Below are positions 1-8,238 of a stretch of DNA of 64,000 nucleotides, piece after piece. Each line of letters begins with the position of its first letter. Positions within the stretch are counted from its first letter, which is position 1. This DNA comes from JAHEFU01 sp041395205 (lineage in GTDB: Bacteria; 4484-113; JAFGCY01). The stretch lies in NCBI GenBank assembly GCA_041395205.1, contig JAWLAZ010000003.1, forward strand, positions 434,001 to 498,000, read 5' to 3'. Below the pieces are notes generated by a model. That model had not been told where the DNA came from and ran no database searches. It saw nothing but the letters and a program-made list of their open reading frames with translations. The position numbers and the translations under genes were made by a program.

Positions 1-1
1 C

Positions 2-694
2 AAATCAGCACTGTTTGCCTACAACTTCCCGCACCGGAAGACCCAGGACTTCATCTTCAAGATGCATGTCGAGGGCCTGACTCCTGACCTGATCATCGCC
101 GCCGACCCCGTCAAGCTGAACATCCCCCCTGCCAGCGTACGCACCAAGGTGCGCCACCGCGGTGAGATGCATCCCCGCGCCATTGCGGAGAAGCTCGGCA
201 TTACCTATGTGGTACTGCCGCACAACAGCAGACGCGTGGTCAGGGCTGTGCAGGAGCACGGCATCGAACTGGCGGTGATCGCCGGGGCGCGCATCCTGAA
301 GAAGCATGTGATTGACTCATTCAGGTTCGGCGTGATCAATTACCATCCCGGGCTGATTCCCCAGACCCGCGGCCTGGATGCGATGATGTGGAGCGTCCAC
401 AACGACATCCCCCAGGCGGTCACGGCGCATCTGATCGACCCGCGCGTGGATGCCGGGCGGATCATGTTCGTGGAGGAAATGCCGATCTGGAAGGACGACA
501 CCCCCTTCGACTTCCAGGAGCGCCTGTATGAGATGCAGATCGACATGATCCCACGCAGCGTGGAAATGGCGATCGCGGGCGAGGGCTACGATGTGGGGGA
601 GGACACGACGCACAATACCAAGATGGATGCCGGGACTGAGGCCGAGACCCTGCGGCGCTTCCCGGCGTATGTGGAGCGGCACGCCAGCCGCTGA
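2..694 (+). CDS. Formyltransferase domain protein (5' end outside window)
   Basis: The reading frame is open from base 2, so the N-terminus lies off the left edge; an internal ATG at 62 is not needed as a start. The visible 231 residues match the formyl-transferase fold of the 10-formyl-THF dependent family (Fmt/ArnA/sugar N-formyltransferases). The catalytic Asn-x-His pair is seen in NYHPGLIP, followed by RGLDAMMWSV, and the conserved Asp in RVDAGRIM. The next genes are a sugar dehydrogenase-like protein and a polysaccharide exporter. From this I infer that it formylates an amino-sugar of a surface glycan rather than Met-tRNA. No C-terminal Fmt domain is present, which fits a sugar enzyme. 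The substrate cannot be read from the sequence. Confidence 0.75.
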   Translation, partial: KSALFAYNFPHRKTQDFIFKMHVEGLTPDLIIAADPVKLNIPPASVRTKVRHRGEMHPRAIAEKLGITYVVLPHNSRRVVRAVQEHGIELAVIAGARILKKHVIDSFRFGVINYHPGLIPQTRGLDAMMWSVHNDIPQAVTAHLIDPRVDAGRIMFVEEMPIWKDDTPFDFQERLYEMQIDMIPRSVEMAIAGEGYDVGEDTTHNTKMDAGTEAETLRRFPAYVERHASR

Positions 695-705
695 CGGAGC
701 GAATC

Positions 706-1725
706 ATGAGTGAGCAACTGAAGATCGGCCTGATCGGTGCCGGCAACTGGGGCGCAAACTACGTGCGCAACCTGGCGTCGCTGGGCGTGCTGAGCGCCGT
801 CTGCGACCTGGAAGAGGGCCGCCTCGAGCGTATCAAGGGCGATTATCCGGCGGTGCGGACCACGACTTCCGTGGATGAGCTGGCCGGGATGGGACTCGAT
901 GGCTGCGTGATTGCCACGCATACCCAGGTGCATCATGAAGCCGGGCTGAAGATGCTCGAGGCGGGCGTCCACTGCCACATCGAGAAGCCGCTCTGCGAGA
1001 GCAGCGCGCAGGCCCTGGAGCTGTGTGAAGCCGCCGAGAGCCGCAATCTCGTGCTGATGGTCGGGCATATCCTGCTCTATCACCCCGCTGTGGAGTTCAT
1101 CCGCGGGATGATCGAGAGCGGCGAGCTCGGGCAGGTCTACTACATCTCAGCGACCCGCTGCAACCTCGGTGTGATCCGCCGCCATGAGAACGTGATGTGG
1201 AGCATGGCCCCGCATGACATCTCGATCGTGCAGTATCTGCTCAATGACGACCCCGTCAGCGTCAGCGCCACAGGCCAGTCCTTCGTGCAGCGCGACCTCG
1301 GGATCGAGGATGTGACGCACCTGACGCTGAAGTTTGCCGACCACAGCATGGCGAGCATCACCTCAAGCTGGCTGGACCCGGAGAAGGTACGCCTGATCAA
1401 GGTGGTGGGCAGCGAGAAGATGGTGGTGTTTGATGACATGGACCCGCGCTACAAGCTGCAGGTGCATGAGAAGGGCGTGGACTGGACGAAGCACCTTGAG
1501 CCGGGCAATGCCAGCTTCCTGAGCATCCGTTCCGGTGATGTGCACATGCCCTTCGTGAAGCCCACGGAGCCACTCAAGGCGGAATGCCAGGAATTCATCG
1601 ACTGCATCAGGACGGGCCGCACGCCGCGCTCCAGCGGACGTCAGGGCTATGCCAACGTCAAGCTGATCGAACTGGGCTGCGAGAGCCTGCGCAACAACGG
1701 CGCACCGCTCAACACGGGACTGTAG
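706..1725 (+). CDS. Gfo/Idh/MocA family NAD(P)-dependent sugar oxidoreductase
   Basis: This is a 339-residue protein of usual family length. The N-terminal Rossmann fold begins with KIGLIGAGNWGANYVRN (residues 6-22), and the family EKP motif is in HIEKPLCESS near residue 91. The C-terminal alpha/beta domain follows (YYISATRCNLG, MAPHDISIVQYLL). Members such as WlbA oxidise or reduce nucleotide-linked sugars or inositols. The gene starts 11 nt after the formyltransferase, with a weak GGAGCG ribosome site, so the two are co-transcribed. With the exporter downstream, a role in making a modified sugar for an exported polysaccharide is likely. The substrate is not determinable. Confidence 0.85.
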   Translation: MSEQLKIGLIGAGNWGANYVRNLASLGVLSAVCDLEEGRLERIKGDYPAVRTTTSVDELAGMGLDGCVIATHTQVHHEAGLKMLEAGVHCHIEKPLCESSAQALELCEAAESRNLVLMVGHILLYHPAVEFIRGMIESGELGQVYYISATRCNLGVIRRHENVMWSMAPHDISIVQYLLNDDPVSVSATGQSFVQRDLGIEDVTHLTLKFADHSMASITSSWLDPEKVRLIKVVGSEKMVVFDDMDPRYKLQVHEKGVDWTKHLEPGNASFLSIRSGDVHMPFVKPTEPLKAECQEFIDCIRTGRTPRSSGRQGYANVKLIELGCESLRNNGAPLNTGL

Positions 1726-1738
1726 GAACGAAAGGCGC

Positions 1739-1744
1739 TAAAAT
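1739..1744 (+). promoter_or_regulatory. Candidate -10 box (TAAAAT) for the SLBB export gene
   Basis: TAAAAT lies in the 46-nt gap after the dehydrogenase, about 27 nt before the exporter start. A convincing -35 is not visible. The gene could therefore have its own promoter in addition to readthrough from upstream. Confidence 0.35.
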
Positions 1745-1771
1745 ACAGCTTCCCTCCGGCTGAGGCGGAGG

Positions 1772-3208
1772 ATGAGGAAGGCAATGAACGGGATCCGCGG
1801 ACTGCTGCTTCTGCTGTTGGTACTGCCGGCGCTGGCCGGACTGTGCTTTGCGGAAGATTCCGAGGAAACCCCGCCCTTCACCCTGCCCCAGCCAGGTCTG
1901 CCTGATGACAACCCCCTGCTCAATGTGCGCAACTACGTGCTGGATGCGGGCGACTTCATCCTCGTGAAGATGTTTGACGGCGTGAACCAGAGCGATGAAA
2001 GGGTGCAGCTTGACAACGATGGCAATGTCACGCTGCCGCTGGTGGGCCGCCTGGAACTCGGGGGGCTGATGATCAACGAGGCCAGCGTGGCGATCACCAA
2101 TGCCTACCAGGAGTACTACCGCGAACCGAACGTGTCCCTGCAGCTGCTGAGCCGCGGGCGCTTTGAGGTCTTCGTGTTCGGACCCGATTTCCCGGGGCGG
2201 ATCTACCAGCTTGACAACGGTTCCAGCCTGATCGACGTGGTCAGTGAGATGGAGCTCGACAAGGAAACGCTCTACCGCAGGCTGCACCTGCTGCGCGGCG
2301 GATTCGACTTCGGCCGGGTCAGCCATCCCGCCCCGGAAACGCTGTTCGCCGCTGAGGGCCAGGCGATCCTGACGCTGCCCTCCAATGCCGTGGCCCGCCG
2401 GGAATCAGCGGGACTGCCGGAATACACCAACTGGCGCCAGTGGGTGGAACAGCGCAAGCAGGATCCGGCTACCAGCGTGAGCGTGATCGACCCGCTGCTG
2501 CTGACTACCGAGGGCGAGCTGTCGCGCTACAACATGAGCCTGCAGGACCGGGACGTGATCTACATCCCGAGCCCCGAACAGTACGTCACGCTGACCGGCA
2601 CCACCAACACCGGTCAGTTTGAGCTGTTGCCGGGTGAGACACTGGGCGACATGCTGCGCCTGGCAGGTACGCTTGACTACACGGCGGATCTCGTGAATTC
2701 CGTGATCTACCGCTTTGACGACTGGGGCAACCCTGAACGGCTGATCGTCAACCTGCATCCCGTGCTCACTGAAATGTCGCTGATCGAGGACTTCGAGCTG
2801 CACAACCGGGACATCATCTCGATCGTGCCGCGCGAGAACCGGATCTTCGTGCTGGGCGAGGTCAAGTCCGCCGGTGCCTTCGGCTTCCGCGATGACGAGA
2901 ACGTACTGGACTACATCGCCGAGGCCGGCGGTGAGACCGAGGAAGCGCACCTGGCCTGGATTGCGATCATCCGCCAGAATCGCGACCGGCTCAACCCGGA
3001 GATCGCGCCGGAGGTGATCCGCGTGAACTTCAAGGAGATCCACAAGGGCTTCCCGCTCTGCACGGACATCTTCCTGCAGCCGGGTGACGTGATCTACGTG
3101 CCGCCCAAGGGCAAGAGCTTCGAGTTCGGTGAGATCCTCAGCACGATGTCGACCCTGATCACGGGCTACGCCGTGGTTGACAACACGATCAGCAACAACG
3201 GGAACTGA
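1772..3208 (+). CDS. Polysaccharide biosynthesis/export protein with SLBB domains (Wza-like)
   Basis: This is a 478-residue secreted protein. Residues 1-27 form a signal peptide (MRKAMNGIRG then a Leu-rich core ending ALAGLCFA). A poly-export domain follows at about residues 45-135 (YVLDAGDFILVKMFDG, LDNDGNVTLPLVGRLELGGL). SLBB-type beta-grasp segments follow (VFGPDFPGRIYQLDNGSSL; VTLTGTTNTGQFELLPGETLGDMLRLAG; VLGEVKSAGAFGFRDDENVLDYIAEAGG). It ends with FLQPGDVIYVPPKGK and a short hydrophobic tail. Such proteins form the periplasmic/outer-membrane channel of capsule or exopolysaccharide secretion. Start choice is ATG 1772 or ATG 1784; both keep a signal peptide. No lipobox cysteine is evident. 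Confidence 0.85.
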   Translation: MRKAMNGIRGLLLLLLVLPALAGLCFAEDSEETPPFTLPQPGLPDDNPLLNVRNYVLDAGDFILVKMFDGVNQSDERVQLDNDGNVTLPLVGRLELGGLMINEASVAITNAYQEYYREPNVSLQLLSRGRFEVFVFGPDFPGRIYQLDNGSSLIDVVSEMELDKETLYRRLHLLRGGFDFGRVSHPAPETLFAAEGQAILTLPSNAVARRESAGLPEYTNWRQWVEQRKQDPATSVSVIDPLLLTTEGELSRYNMSLQDRDVIYIPSPEQYVTLTGTTNTGQFELLPGETLGDMLRLAGTLDYTADLVNSVIYRFDDWGNPERLIVNLHPVLTEMSLIEDFELHNRDIISIVPRENRIFVLGEVKSAGAFGFRDDENVLDYIAEAGGETEEAHLAWIAIIRQNRDRLNPEIAPEVIRVNFKEIHKGFPLCTDIFLQPGDVIYVPPKGKSFEFGEILSTMSTLITGYAVVDNTISNNGN

Positions 3209-3213
3209 CAACG

Positions 3214-3239
3214 AAAAAAGGCCCGGCTTGCGCCGGGCC
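3214..3239 (-). terminator. Intrinsic terminator reading on the minus strand
   Basis: A perfect 8-bp GC stem (GGCCCGGC, 4-nt loop, GCCGGGCC; 3220-3239) is followed, when read on the minus strand, by six T (AAAAAA at 3214-3219 on the plus strand). On the plus strand no T-run follows. The signal therefore serves a minus-strand transcript coming from 3.3-3.4 kb, although it may also slow plus-strand readthrough after the exporter gene. Confidence 0.75.
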
Positions 3240-3267
3240 CGGTTGGGGAGATAAGTGGATGGTTGGC

Positions 3268-3390
3268 TCAGTTGACGGTCCGTGCATGCGGGCTTGGAAC
3301 CGTGATCCGGGATGGTTGGGGGAGGCTGCGGGCCCGGAGCGGCAGTCCTGCCGTCCCCTTGTCTGATGCGCCCTTGCCGTTGTCTCTCAT
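3268..3390 (-). CDS. Possible 40-aa small protein upstream of a minus-strand terminator
   Basis: A 40-codon frame (MRDNGKGASDKG...) starts with ATG preceded by a textbook GGGAGGAACT ribosome site (ATG at 3390, minus strand). The minus-strand intrinsic terminator at 3214-3239 lies 29 nt past its stop. A GATAGT/TATAAG-type -10 candidate lies about 20-45 nt upstream. The peptide is basic and Pro/Arg/Ser-rich with no membrane segment, and I recognise no family. A small regulatory RNA of about 200 nt is an equally good reading. It fills most of the 346-nt interval between the exporter and udg. Confidence 0.4.
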   Translation of the reverse strand: MRDNGKGASDKGTAGLPLRARSLPQPSRITVPSPHARTVN

Positions 3391-3542
3391 AGTTCCTCCC
3401 TGAACTATCCTGAATGTACAGCTTATATCGGTGCCATGCAAGCTGACTGCAGACAGCTTTGCGTTAAATCCCGGGATTGCTGACAACCGGCCCAGACTGA
3501 CTGCTGGTCGGAACCCCTTGGAGATGCGCAGGACTGCGGTGC

Positions 3543-3548
3543 TACACT
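3543..3548 (+). promoter_or_regulatory. -10 box (TACACT) of udg, leaderless type
   Basis: Extended -10 TG-C-TACACT (TG at 3540-3541) ends exactly 6 nt before the GTG start at 3555. A weak -35 (TTGGAG, 3518-3523) sits 19 nt upstream. With this spacing the transcript would begin at or beside the start codon, and no Shine-Dalgarno sequence is present. Confidence 0.6.
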
Positions 3549-3554
3549 GTTCCC

Positions 3555-4145
3555 GTGGCGGAAGGCAAGCGTGAACTGCTCGAGCGGCTGGCGGGAAGGA
3601 TCCGTGCATGCACGGCCTGTCCGCTGTGTGAGGGCCGTACGCAGGCCGTGCCCGGCGAGGGCAGCCCCGAGGCCCGTGTGGTGTTCGTGGGCGAAGCACC
3701 GGGGCAGGAAGAGGATGTTCAGGGCCGGCCCTTCGTGGGCAGGAGCGGGCAGCTGCTGCGCCAGACGATCCGCGAGGCCGGCTGGGGCGAGGACGAGGTC
3801 TTCATTGCCAACGTGCTCAAGTGCCGCCCCCCTGACAACCGCGACCCCGCCGATGAGGAGATCCAGGCCTGCCGCTCGTGGCTGATCGCGCAGCTGGTGA
3901 CGATCCGCCCGCGCCTGATCGTGACCCTCGGGCGTTTCAGTATGGCGCTGCTGATCAAGCCGGGCCTGAAGATCACACAGATCCGCGGCCAGCATGTGGT
4001 GCGCGACGGCTTCGTGGTGCTGCCGACCTACCACCCGAGCGCCGTGCTGCGGGATCAGGACAAGCTCGCGGACTTCCGCAGGGACATCACCAAGGCCCGC
4101 AGGCTCAGTGAGGTCATCGATGACAACGGCCGCCTGAACGTATGA
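3555..4145 (+). CDS. udg: Uracil-DNA glycosylase, family 4 (Fe-S type)
   Basis: This 196-residue enzyme removes uracil from DNA in base-excision repair. Four cysteines of the family-4 iron-sulfur cluster are visible: C19 and C22 (ACTACPLC), then KCRPP and QACRSW spaced 16 residues apart as in known members. Motif A is GEAPGQEEDVQGRPFVG and motif B is HPSAVLR. The GTG start at 3555 is supported by the -10 box 6 nt upstream. The stop overlaps the next ATG (ATGA at 4142-4145), making an operon with the two HAD genes. Phage-type polymerase-linked homologues exist, but length and motifs fit the housekeeping enzyme. Confidence 0.92.
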   Translation: MAEGKRELLERLAGRIRACTACPLCEGRTQAVPGEGSPEARVVFVGEAPGQEEDVQGRPFVGRSGQLLRQTIREAGWGEDEVFIANVLKCRPPDNRDPADEEIQACRSWLIAQLVTIRPRLIVTLGRFSMALLIKPGLKITQIRGQHVVRDGFVVLPTYHPSAVLRDQDKLADFRRDITKARRLSEVIDDNGRLNV

Positions 4146-4849
4146 GGCCGGGCCTGCTGTTCGATCTCGGCGGCACGCTCTGGGATGACTGGCCGGCGGA
4201 GCTGGAATACTGGCGGATCTGCACTGAGCTCCTGAGTGAAGCGGGACACTCCTGTACCGTTGATGACTTCATCCGCGACAGTGCGGAACTGATCAGGCGC
4301 TATACACCGAGCCTGAACCGTGCCCTGGTCTGGCAGCACAGCGGACGCGATGCGGCCCTGGCAGCCCGGATCCGGGAGGCAGCATCGCAGCGGATCTGGG
4401 ACATGCTGGAGGATGACGACGCACTGGCGCGGCTGTATCCGCTCTGGCCCGGGATCCATGACGTGCTGGATGAACTGGCGCAGGCCGCACGGCTGGGGGT
4501 GGTCAGCATGCACGGCAGCCGGGTGCGCGGCGTGATGCGGCGCATGGGCCTCATGCGGCACTTCGAGGAGCTGGCACTCTGTGATGAGCGCGGCTTCCAC
4601 AAGCCGGACCCGCGCATCATCGCCTGGACCCTGGAGAGCATGGGGCTGGAAGCAACGGACTGCGTGATGATCGGCGACCGGATTGACAATGATGTCCACC
4701 CGGCGAAGGTGCTTGGTTTGAGTGCTGTCTGGTTGAAGGTGCATCCCTATGACATCCAGGAACCGCGCTATGAGGCGGACCTGCCGGACCTGACGATCAC
4801 TGACATGCGGGAGCTGCCGGCCGCGCTGCGCGGTGGGGGCTGGCTGTGA
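4142..4849 (+). CDS. HAD-superfamily hydrolase, first of a tandem pair
   Basis: This 235-residue HAD protein has motif I LLFDLGGTLWDD, where the nucleophile Asp is followed by Leu-Gly-Gly, so the usual second Asp (general acid/base) is Gly. Motif II is Ser in GVVSMHGS, motif III Lys in HKPDPR, and motif IV GDRIDNDVHP. A helical cap lies between motifs I and II (about residues 20-110). It overlaps the udg stop by ATGA and the next gene by GTGA, so translation is coupled. It is probably a phosphatase of small phosphorylated metabolites; the substrate is unknown. It is clearly paralogous to its neighbour. Confidence 0.8.
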   Translation: MRPGLLFDLGGTLWDDWPAELEYWRICTELLSEAGHSCTVDDFIRDSAELIRRYTPSLNRALVWQHSGRDAALAARIREAASQRIWDMLEDDDALARLYPLWPGIHDVLDELAQAARLGVVSMHGSRVRGVMRRMGLMRHFEELALCDERGFHKPDPRIIAWTLESMGLEATDCVMIGDRIDNDVHPAKVLGLSAVWLKVHPYDIQEPRYEADLPDLTITDMRELPAALRGGGWL

Positions 4850-5556
4850 AACAACGGGACCGGCTGCCGGATACGCTGTGCTTCGATCTGGGTTCGACGC
4901 TCTGGGATGACCGGCCGGCGCTGGAGCTGCAGTGGGAAATCCTGGTCCGGATCCTTGCCGAGCACGGGATCGCCTGCGAGATGGAAACACTCAGGCAGAT
5001 GGCGGAAGAGGTGGTGCGCAGCTTCTCCCCCACCCTGACCCGCGTACTGGTCTGGCAGCTCTGCGGGCGGGATGAACCCAGCTACCGCGCCATCATCCGC
5101 GAGATGGTGGAGCGGATGCTGCCCCGTCTGAATGAACCTAAGGAATTCCGGCGGCTCAACCCGCTGTTGCCGGGCGCGCATGAGACGCTTGCCGAGCTGG
5201 CCGGCAGGCACCGGCTGGCGGTCATCAGCAACAACTTCGCCAGTGCCGACCGCTGGATGGAGTTCCACGGCATCCATACCTACTTCGAGCACATATCCAT
5301 GAGCGGTGCCCATGGCCTGCACAAACCGGACCCGCGGCTGTTCCTGCGCCGTCTGGAGGCGCTGGGGGTCGAGGCCCATCAGGCGGCGATGATCGGTGAC
5401 CGGCTGGACAATGACATCTGGCCGGCCAACCGCCTGGGAATGACGACCGTGCGCATCCTGCAGGGCCACTATGCGGTGCAGCAGTCCCGCTACCATGTGG
5501 ATGAACCGGACATCACGATCAGCTCGCTGCCGGAGCTGCTGCAATACAGCCGCTGA
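4846..5556 (+). CDS. HAD-superfamily hydrolase, second of a tandem pair
   Basis: This 236-residue paralogue of the preceding gene shares the order of motifs and the insert length: LCFDLGSTLWDDRPA (motif I, again lacking the second Asp), AVISNNFASA (motif II Ser), GLHKPDPRLF (motif III Lys) and MIGDRLDNDIWPANRLG (motif IV). The GTG start overlaps the previous stop (GTGA). The shared DLGxTLWDD motif and the ending ExPDITISxLPEL show a local duplication. The absence of the second Asp in both suggests a conserved subfamily trait rather than decay. Substrate unknown. Confidence 0.8.
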   Translation: MKQRDRLPDTLCFDLGSTLWDDRPALELQWEILVRILAEHGIACEMETLRQMAEEVVRSFSPTLTRVLVWQLCGRDEPSYRAIIREMVERMLPRLNEPKEFRRLNPLLPGAHETLAELAGRHRLAVISNNFASADRWMEFHGIHTYFEHISMSGAHGLHKPDPRLFLRRLEALGVEAHQAAMIGDRLDNDIWPANRLGMTTVRILQGHYAVQQSRYHVDEPDITISSLPELLQYSR

Positions 5557-5576
5557 GCCCAGCATTCAAGCCCCCC

Positions 5577-5605
5577 TTAACGCTGAGGGCGTATTTGGCT
5601 AAAAT
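5577..5605 (+). promoter_or_regulatory. Promoter of the liv operon (TTAACG-17-TAAAAT)
   Basis: TTAACG at 5577-5582 and TAAAAT at 5600-5605 are separated by 17 nt. The -10 ends 12 nt before the ATG at 5618, leaving a leader of only about 5 nt and no ribosome site. Confidence 0.6.
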
Positions 5606-5617
5606 GGTCAAACTTTC

Positions 5618-7033
5618 ATGGATCTGTACGGATACATCGAAAAGGCTGCGCGCTTCCGCTGGTGGTTCCTGCTGCTCGTCGTGCTGGCCCCCGTGGTGGC
5701 TGCGGCGGCCGGGGAAGCTGGCAGCGGCTTCACCTTCGGTTCGCTGATCGAGAACCTGCTGATCGGCCTGATCCTCGGCAGCGTGTATGCGCTGATCGCG
5801 CTGGGCTACACCCTCGTCTACGGCGTGATCAAGCTGATCAACTTCGCGCATGGCGACATCTACATGCTGGGTGCCTTCAGCGGCTTCTACCTGCTGCGCT
5901 TCACGGTGCGCTGGCTGAACTTCACCCAGGGCGTGGATCTGATCTGGTGCTTCGTGATTTCGGTGATAGTCTCGGCGGCACTCTGCGCCGGACTGGCTGT
6001 GCTGATGGAGCGGCTGGCCTACCGCCCGCTGCGCAAGAGCAGCCGCATCGCGGCGCTGATCACCGCTGTCGGCGTGAGCTTCCTTTTGGAGAACGGCGGA
6101 ATCATCGCCTTCGGTGCCAACCCGAAGAGCTATGAACCGCGCAAGCTGGAGGTCTACCAGCTGCAGTTCGCGGACAACACTGAATTCCGGAATGCAGAGC
6201 AGCAGGAGATCTTCGATCGCAGCCAGGAAAGCTATGCCCCGGCGAAGTTTGCTCAGACCACCTATGCCCGGATTCGGGTGGTCAGTGCGGCGGGCAGCTC
6301 GGAGTGGAGCCCGGTGCTGACGATCACGCCTGATGAGCAGTTCGGCTTCGTGGAACTGCCGAAGAATGAACTGGCCGCGGGCAGCCCGCAGCAGCTGGCC
6401 AGCATCGGCTACAGCTTCGACAGCAATGAGAAGAAGACGGTGGTCTCCTGGGCCCGCGCCGCAGTGGCGGACTACCAGGTGCAGCCGATCTTCAGTGATG
6501 ACACCGGCCAGGCCCTGGCCTTCCACCTGCCCGTGAAGAACGCCGCCGGTGAGAACATCCGCGTGCCCTGGTTCAATGTGGTGATCGTGGTGGTCACTGC
6601 AGTACTGCTCTGGGCCCTGAACCAGCTGATCAACCGCAGCATGTTCGGCGTGAGCATGCGTGCGCTGTCCTATGACATGAATGCCGCCAAGCTGATGGGT
6701 GTGGATACCGACAAGGTGATAGCCCTGACCTTCGCCATCGGCGGAGCCTGTGCGGCGGTGGCCGGCAACATCGTCGGTCTCTACAACCAGCAGATTGACC
6801 CGCTGATGGGGATCCTGCCCGGGCTCAAGGCCTTCGTGGCCGCGGTCGTGGGCGGGATCGGCAGCATTCCCGGTGCAGCCGTGGGCGGCCTGATCATGGG
6901 CATCAGCGAGGGCCTCGTGAAGGGCGCAGGCGCAGGCAAGCTGGCCGACGCCATGGCTTTTGCGATCCTGATCCTCGTACTGCTGTTCAAGCCCACCGGC
7001 ATCTTCGGGCGCACGACGAGGGAGAAGGTATGA
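5618..7033 (+). CDS. livH: Branched-chain amino-acid type ABC transporter permease LivH with large insert
   Basis: This is an inner-membrane permease of the LivHMGF (HAAT) importer. N-terminal core motifs are GSVYALIALGYTLVYGVIK, INFAHGDIYMLGAF and GLAVLMERLAYRPLR. C-terminal core motifs are MFGVSMRALSYDMNAAKLMG, GGIGSIPGAAVGGLIMG and LFKPTGIFG. The length is 471 residues against about 290-310 for typical LivH. The excess is one insert at about residues 172-316, between a membrane segment and IRVPWFNVVIVVVTAV. Its part YARIRVVSAAGSSEWSP resembles the last strands of a fibronectin type III domain. The insert should face the periplasm. The operon continues with livM, livG and livF by short overlaps. 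Confidence 0.85.
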   Translation: MDLYGYIEKAARFRWWFLLLVVLAPVVAAAAGEAGSGFTFGSLIENLLIGLILGSVYALIALGYTLVYGVIKLINFAHGDIYMLGAFSGFYLLRFTVRWLNFTQGVDLIWCFVISVIVSAALCAGLAVLMERLAYRPLRKSSRIAALITAVGVSFLLENGGIIAFGANPKSYEPRKLEVYQLQFADNTEFRNAEQQEIFDRSQESYAPAKFAQTTYARIRVVSAAGSSEWSPVLTITPDEQFGFVELPKNELAAGSPQQLASIGYSFDSNEKKTVVSWARAAVADYQVQPIFSDDTGQALAFHLPVKNAAGENIRVPWFNVVIVVVTAVLLWALNQLINRSMFGVSMRALSYDMNAAKLMGVDTDKVIALTFAIGGACAAVAGNIVGLYNQQIDPLMGILPGLKAFVAAVVGGIGSIPGAAVGGLIMGISEGLVKGAGAGKLADAMAFAILILVLLFKPTGIFGRTTREKV

Positions 7034-8238
7034 TCAATCCTTACTGGGAATTCGTGATCTTCCTCGTGATGATCAATGTGATCTTCACCCTGTCCCTGAA
7101 CCTGATCCTCGGCTACAACGGACAGTTCTCCCTCGGGCATGCCGGCTTCCTCGCGATCGGGGCCTATGCCAGCGGCGTGGCCACCACCGCACTCGGACTG
7201 CCGCTGTTCGCCGGCGTACTGCTGAGCATCGTCTGTTGCGTGATCGCCGCGGCGATCGTGGGCTATCCCTGCCTGCGGCTGGGCGGCGACTACCTGGCAA
7301 TCGCCACGCTGGGCTTCGCCGAAATCATCCGGATAGTCCTGCTGGCCCTGCCGGAGAAGACCTTCGGCGGGCCGACCGGGATGCAGAACATCCACAACAT
7401 GTATGACTACCTGCCGGTACCGGCGGGACCCCACAACGGCATCTTCAACCTGCTGTTCACGATCGTGTTCAGCATCGTGTTCCTGGCGCTCAGCATCTGG
7501 GGCGTGATCGCATTTGGCAACTTCCTGAACGGGGCACTGCAGAAGCGCTTCGGCGGGAACTTCTGGCGCTACATCGTCTGGGCCGGATTCCTCGTGCTGA
7601 TCATCGCCAACCTGTCGGGCACCAAGGGCACCGTCTCCGCCAGTGCCAAGCCGGGCATCGCCGGCTACGTGCTCGACATCTTCCAGTTCAGCAGTGCAAT
7701 GCAGCCGCAGAGCCTCGAGCGCGGCCAGTGGCTGATCTTCCTGATCTTCGGGCTGATCGTGCTCGGGGTGAACCAGCTGATCCGCAACTTCCTGAGCAGC
7801 GTGCCGGGCCGCGGCGTGATTGCGATCCGTGAGAATGAAATCGCGGCCACGAACCTCGGGATCAATGTCTTCTGGCTGAAGCTGCAGAACTTCATGCTGG
7901 GCTGTGCCTTCGCCGGCCTGGCGGGAGCGCTTTTGGCGCATACCCTGCCGCTGATCAAGCCGATCGAGTTCGGCTTCCTGAAGAGCGTGGACGTGCTGCT
8001 GATGGTCGTACTGGGCGGCATGGGTTCGATGACCGGCAGCATCGTCGGGGCGATCTCGATCTCCGTGCTGCCCGAGGTGCTGCGTGGCGTCGGCCAGTGG
8101 CGCATGGTGCTCTACTCTCTCGTGCTGATCCTGTTCATGCTGTTCAAGCCGGGCGGCATCTTCGGCACCAGCGAACTGAGCGACATCATCCGCCTGCCCT
8201 GGCTGCGCAGGAAGGAGTCGGGAGCGCCGGATGCTTGA
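7030..8238 (+). CDS. livM: Branched-chain amino-acid type ABC transporter permease LivM
   Basis: This is the second permease of the HAAT importer. Family motifs are LSLNLILGYNGQFSLGHAGFLAIGAYAS, GDYLAIATLGFAEIIRI, GGPTGM, GVIAIRENEIAATNLGIN, CAFAGLAGALLAH, GGMGSMTGSIVGA and LFKPGGIFG. At 402 residues it is longer than the usual 300-350 because of extra hydrophobic segments at about residues 140-250 (FNLLFTIVFSIVFLALSIW; FWRYIVWAGFLVLIIANL). The start overlaps livH by 4 nt (ATGA). Expansion of both permeases suggests they evolved together. Confidence 0.88.
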   Translation: MINPYWEFVIFLVMINVIFTLSLNLILGYNGQFSLGHAGFLAIGAYASGVATTALGLPLFAGVLLSIVCCVIAAAIVGYPCLRLGGDYLAIATLGFAEIIRIVLLALPEKTFGGPTGMQNIHNMYDYLPVPAGPHNGIFNLLFTIVFSIVFLALSIWGVIAFGNFLNGALQKRFGGNFWRYIVWAGFLVLIIANLSGTKGTVSASAKPGIAGYVLDIFQFSSAMQPQSLERGQWLIFLIFGLIVLGVNQLIRNFLSSVPGRGVIAIRENEIAATNLGINVFWLKLQNFMLGCAFAGLAGALLAHTLPLIKPIEFGFLKSVDVLLMVVLGGMGSMTGSIVGAISISVLPEVLRGVGQWRMVLYSLVLILFMLFKPGGIFGTSELSDIIRLPWLRRKESGAPDA

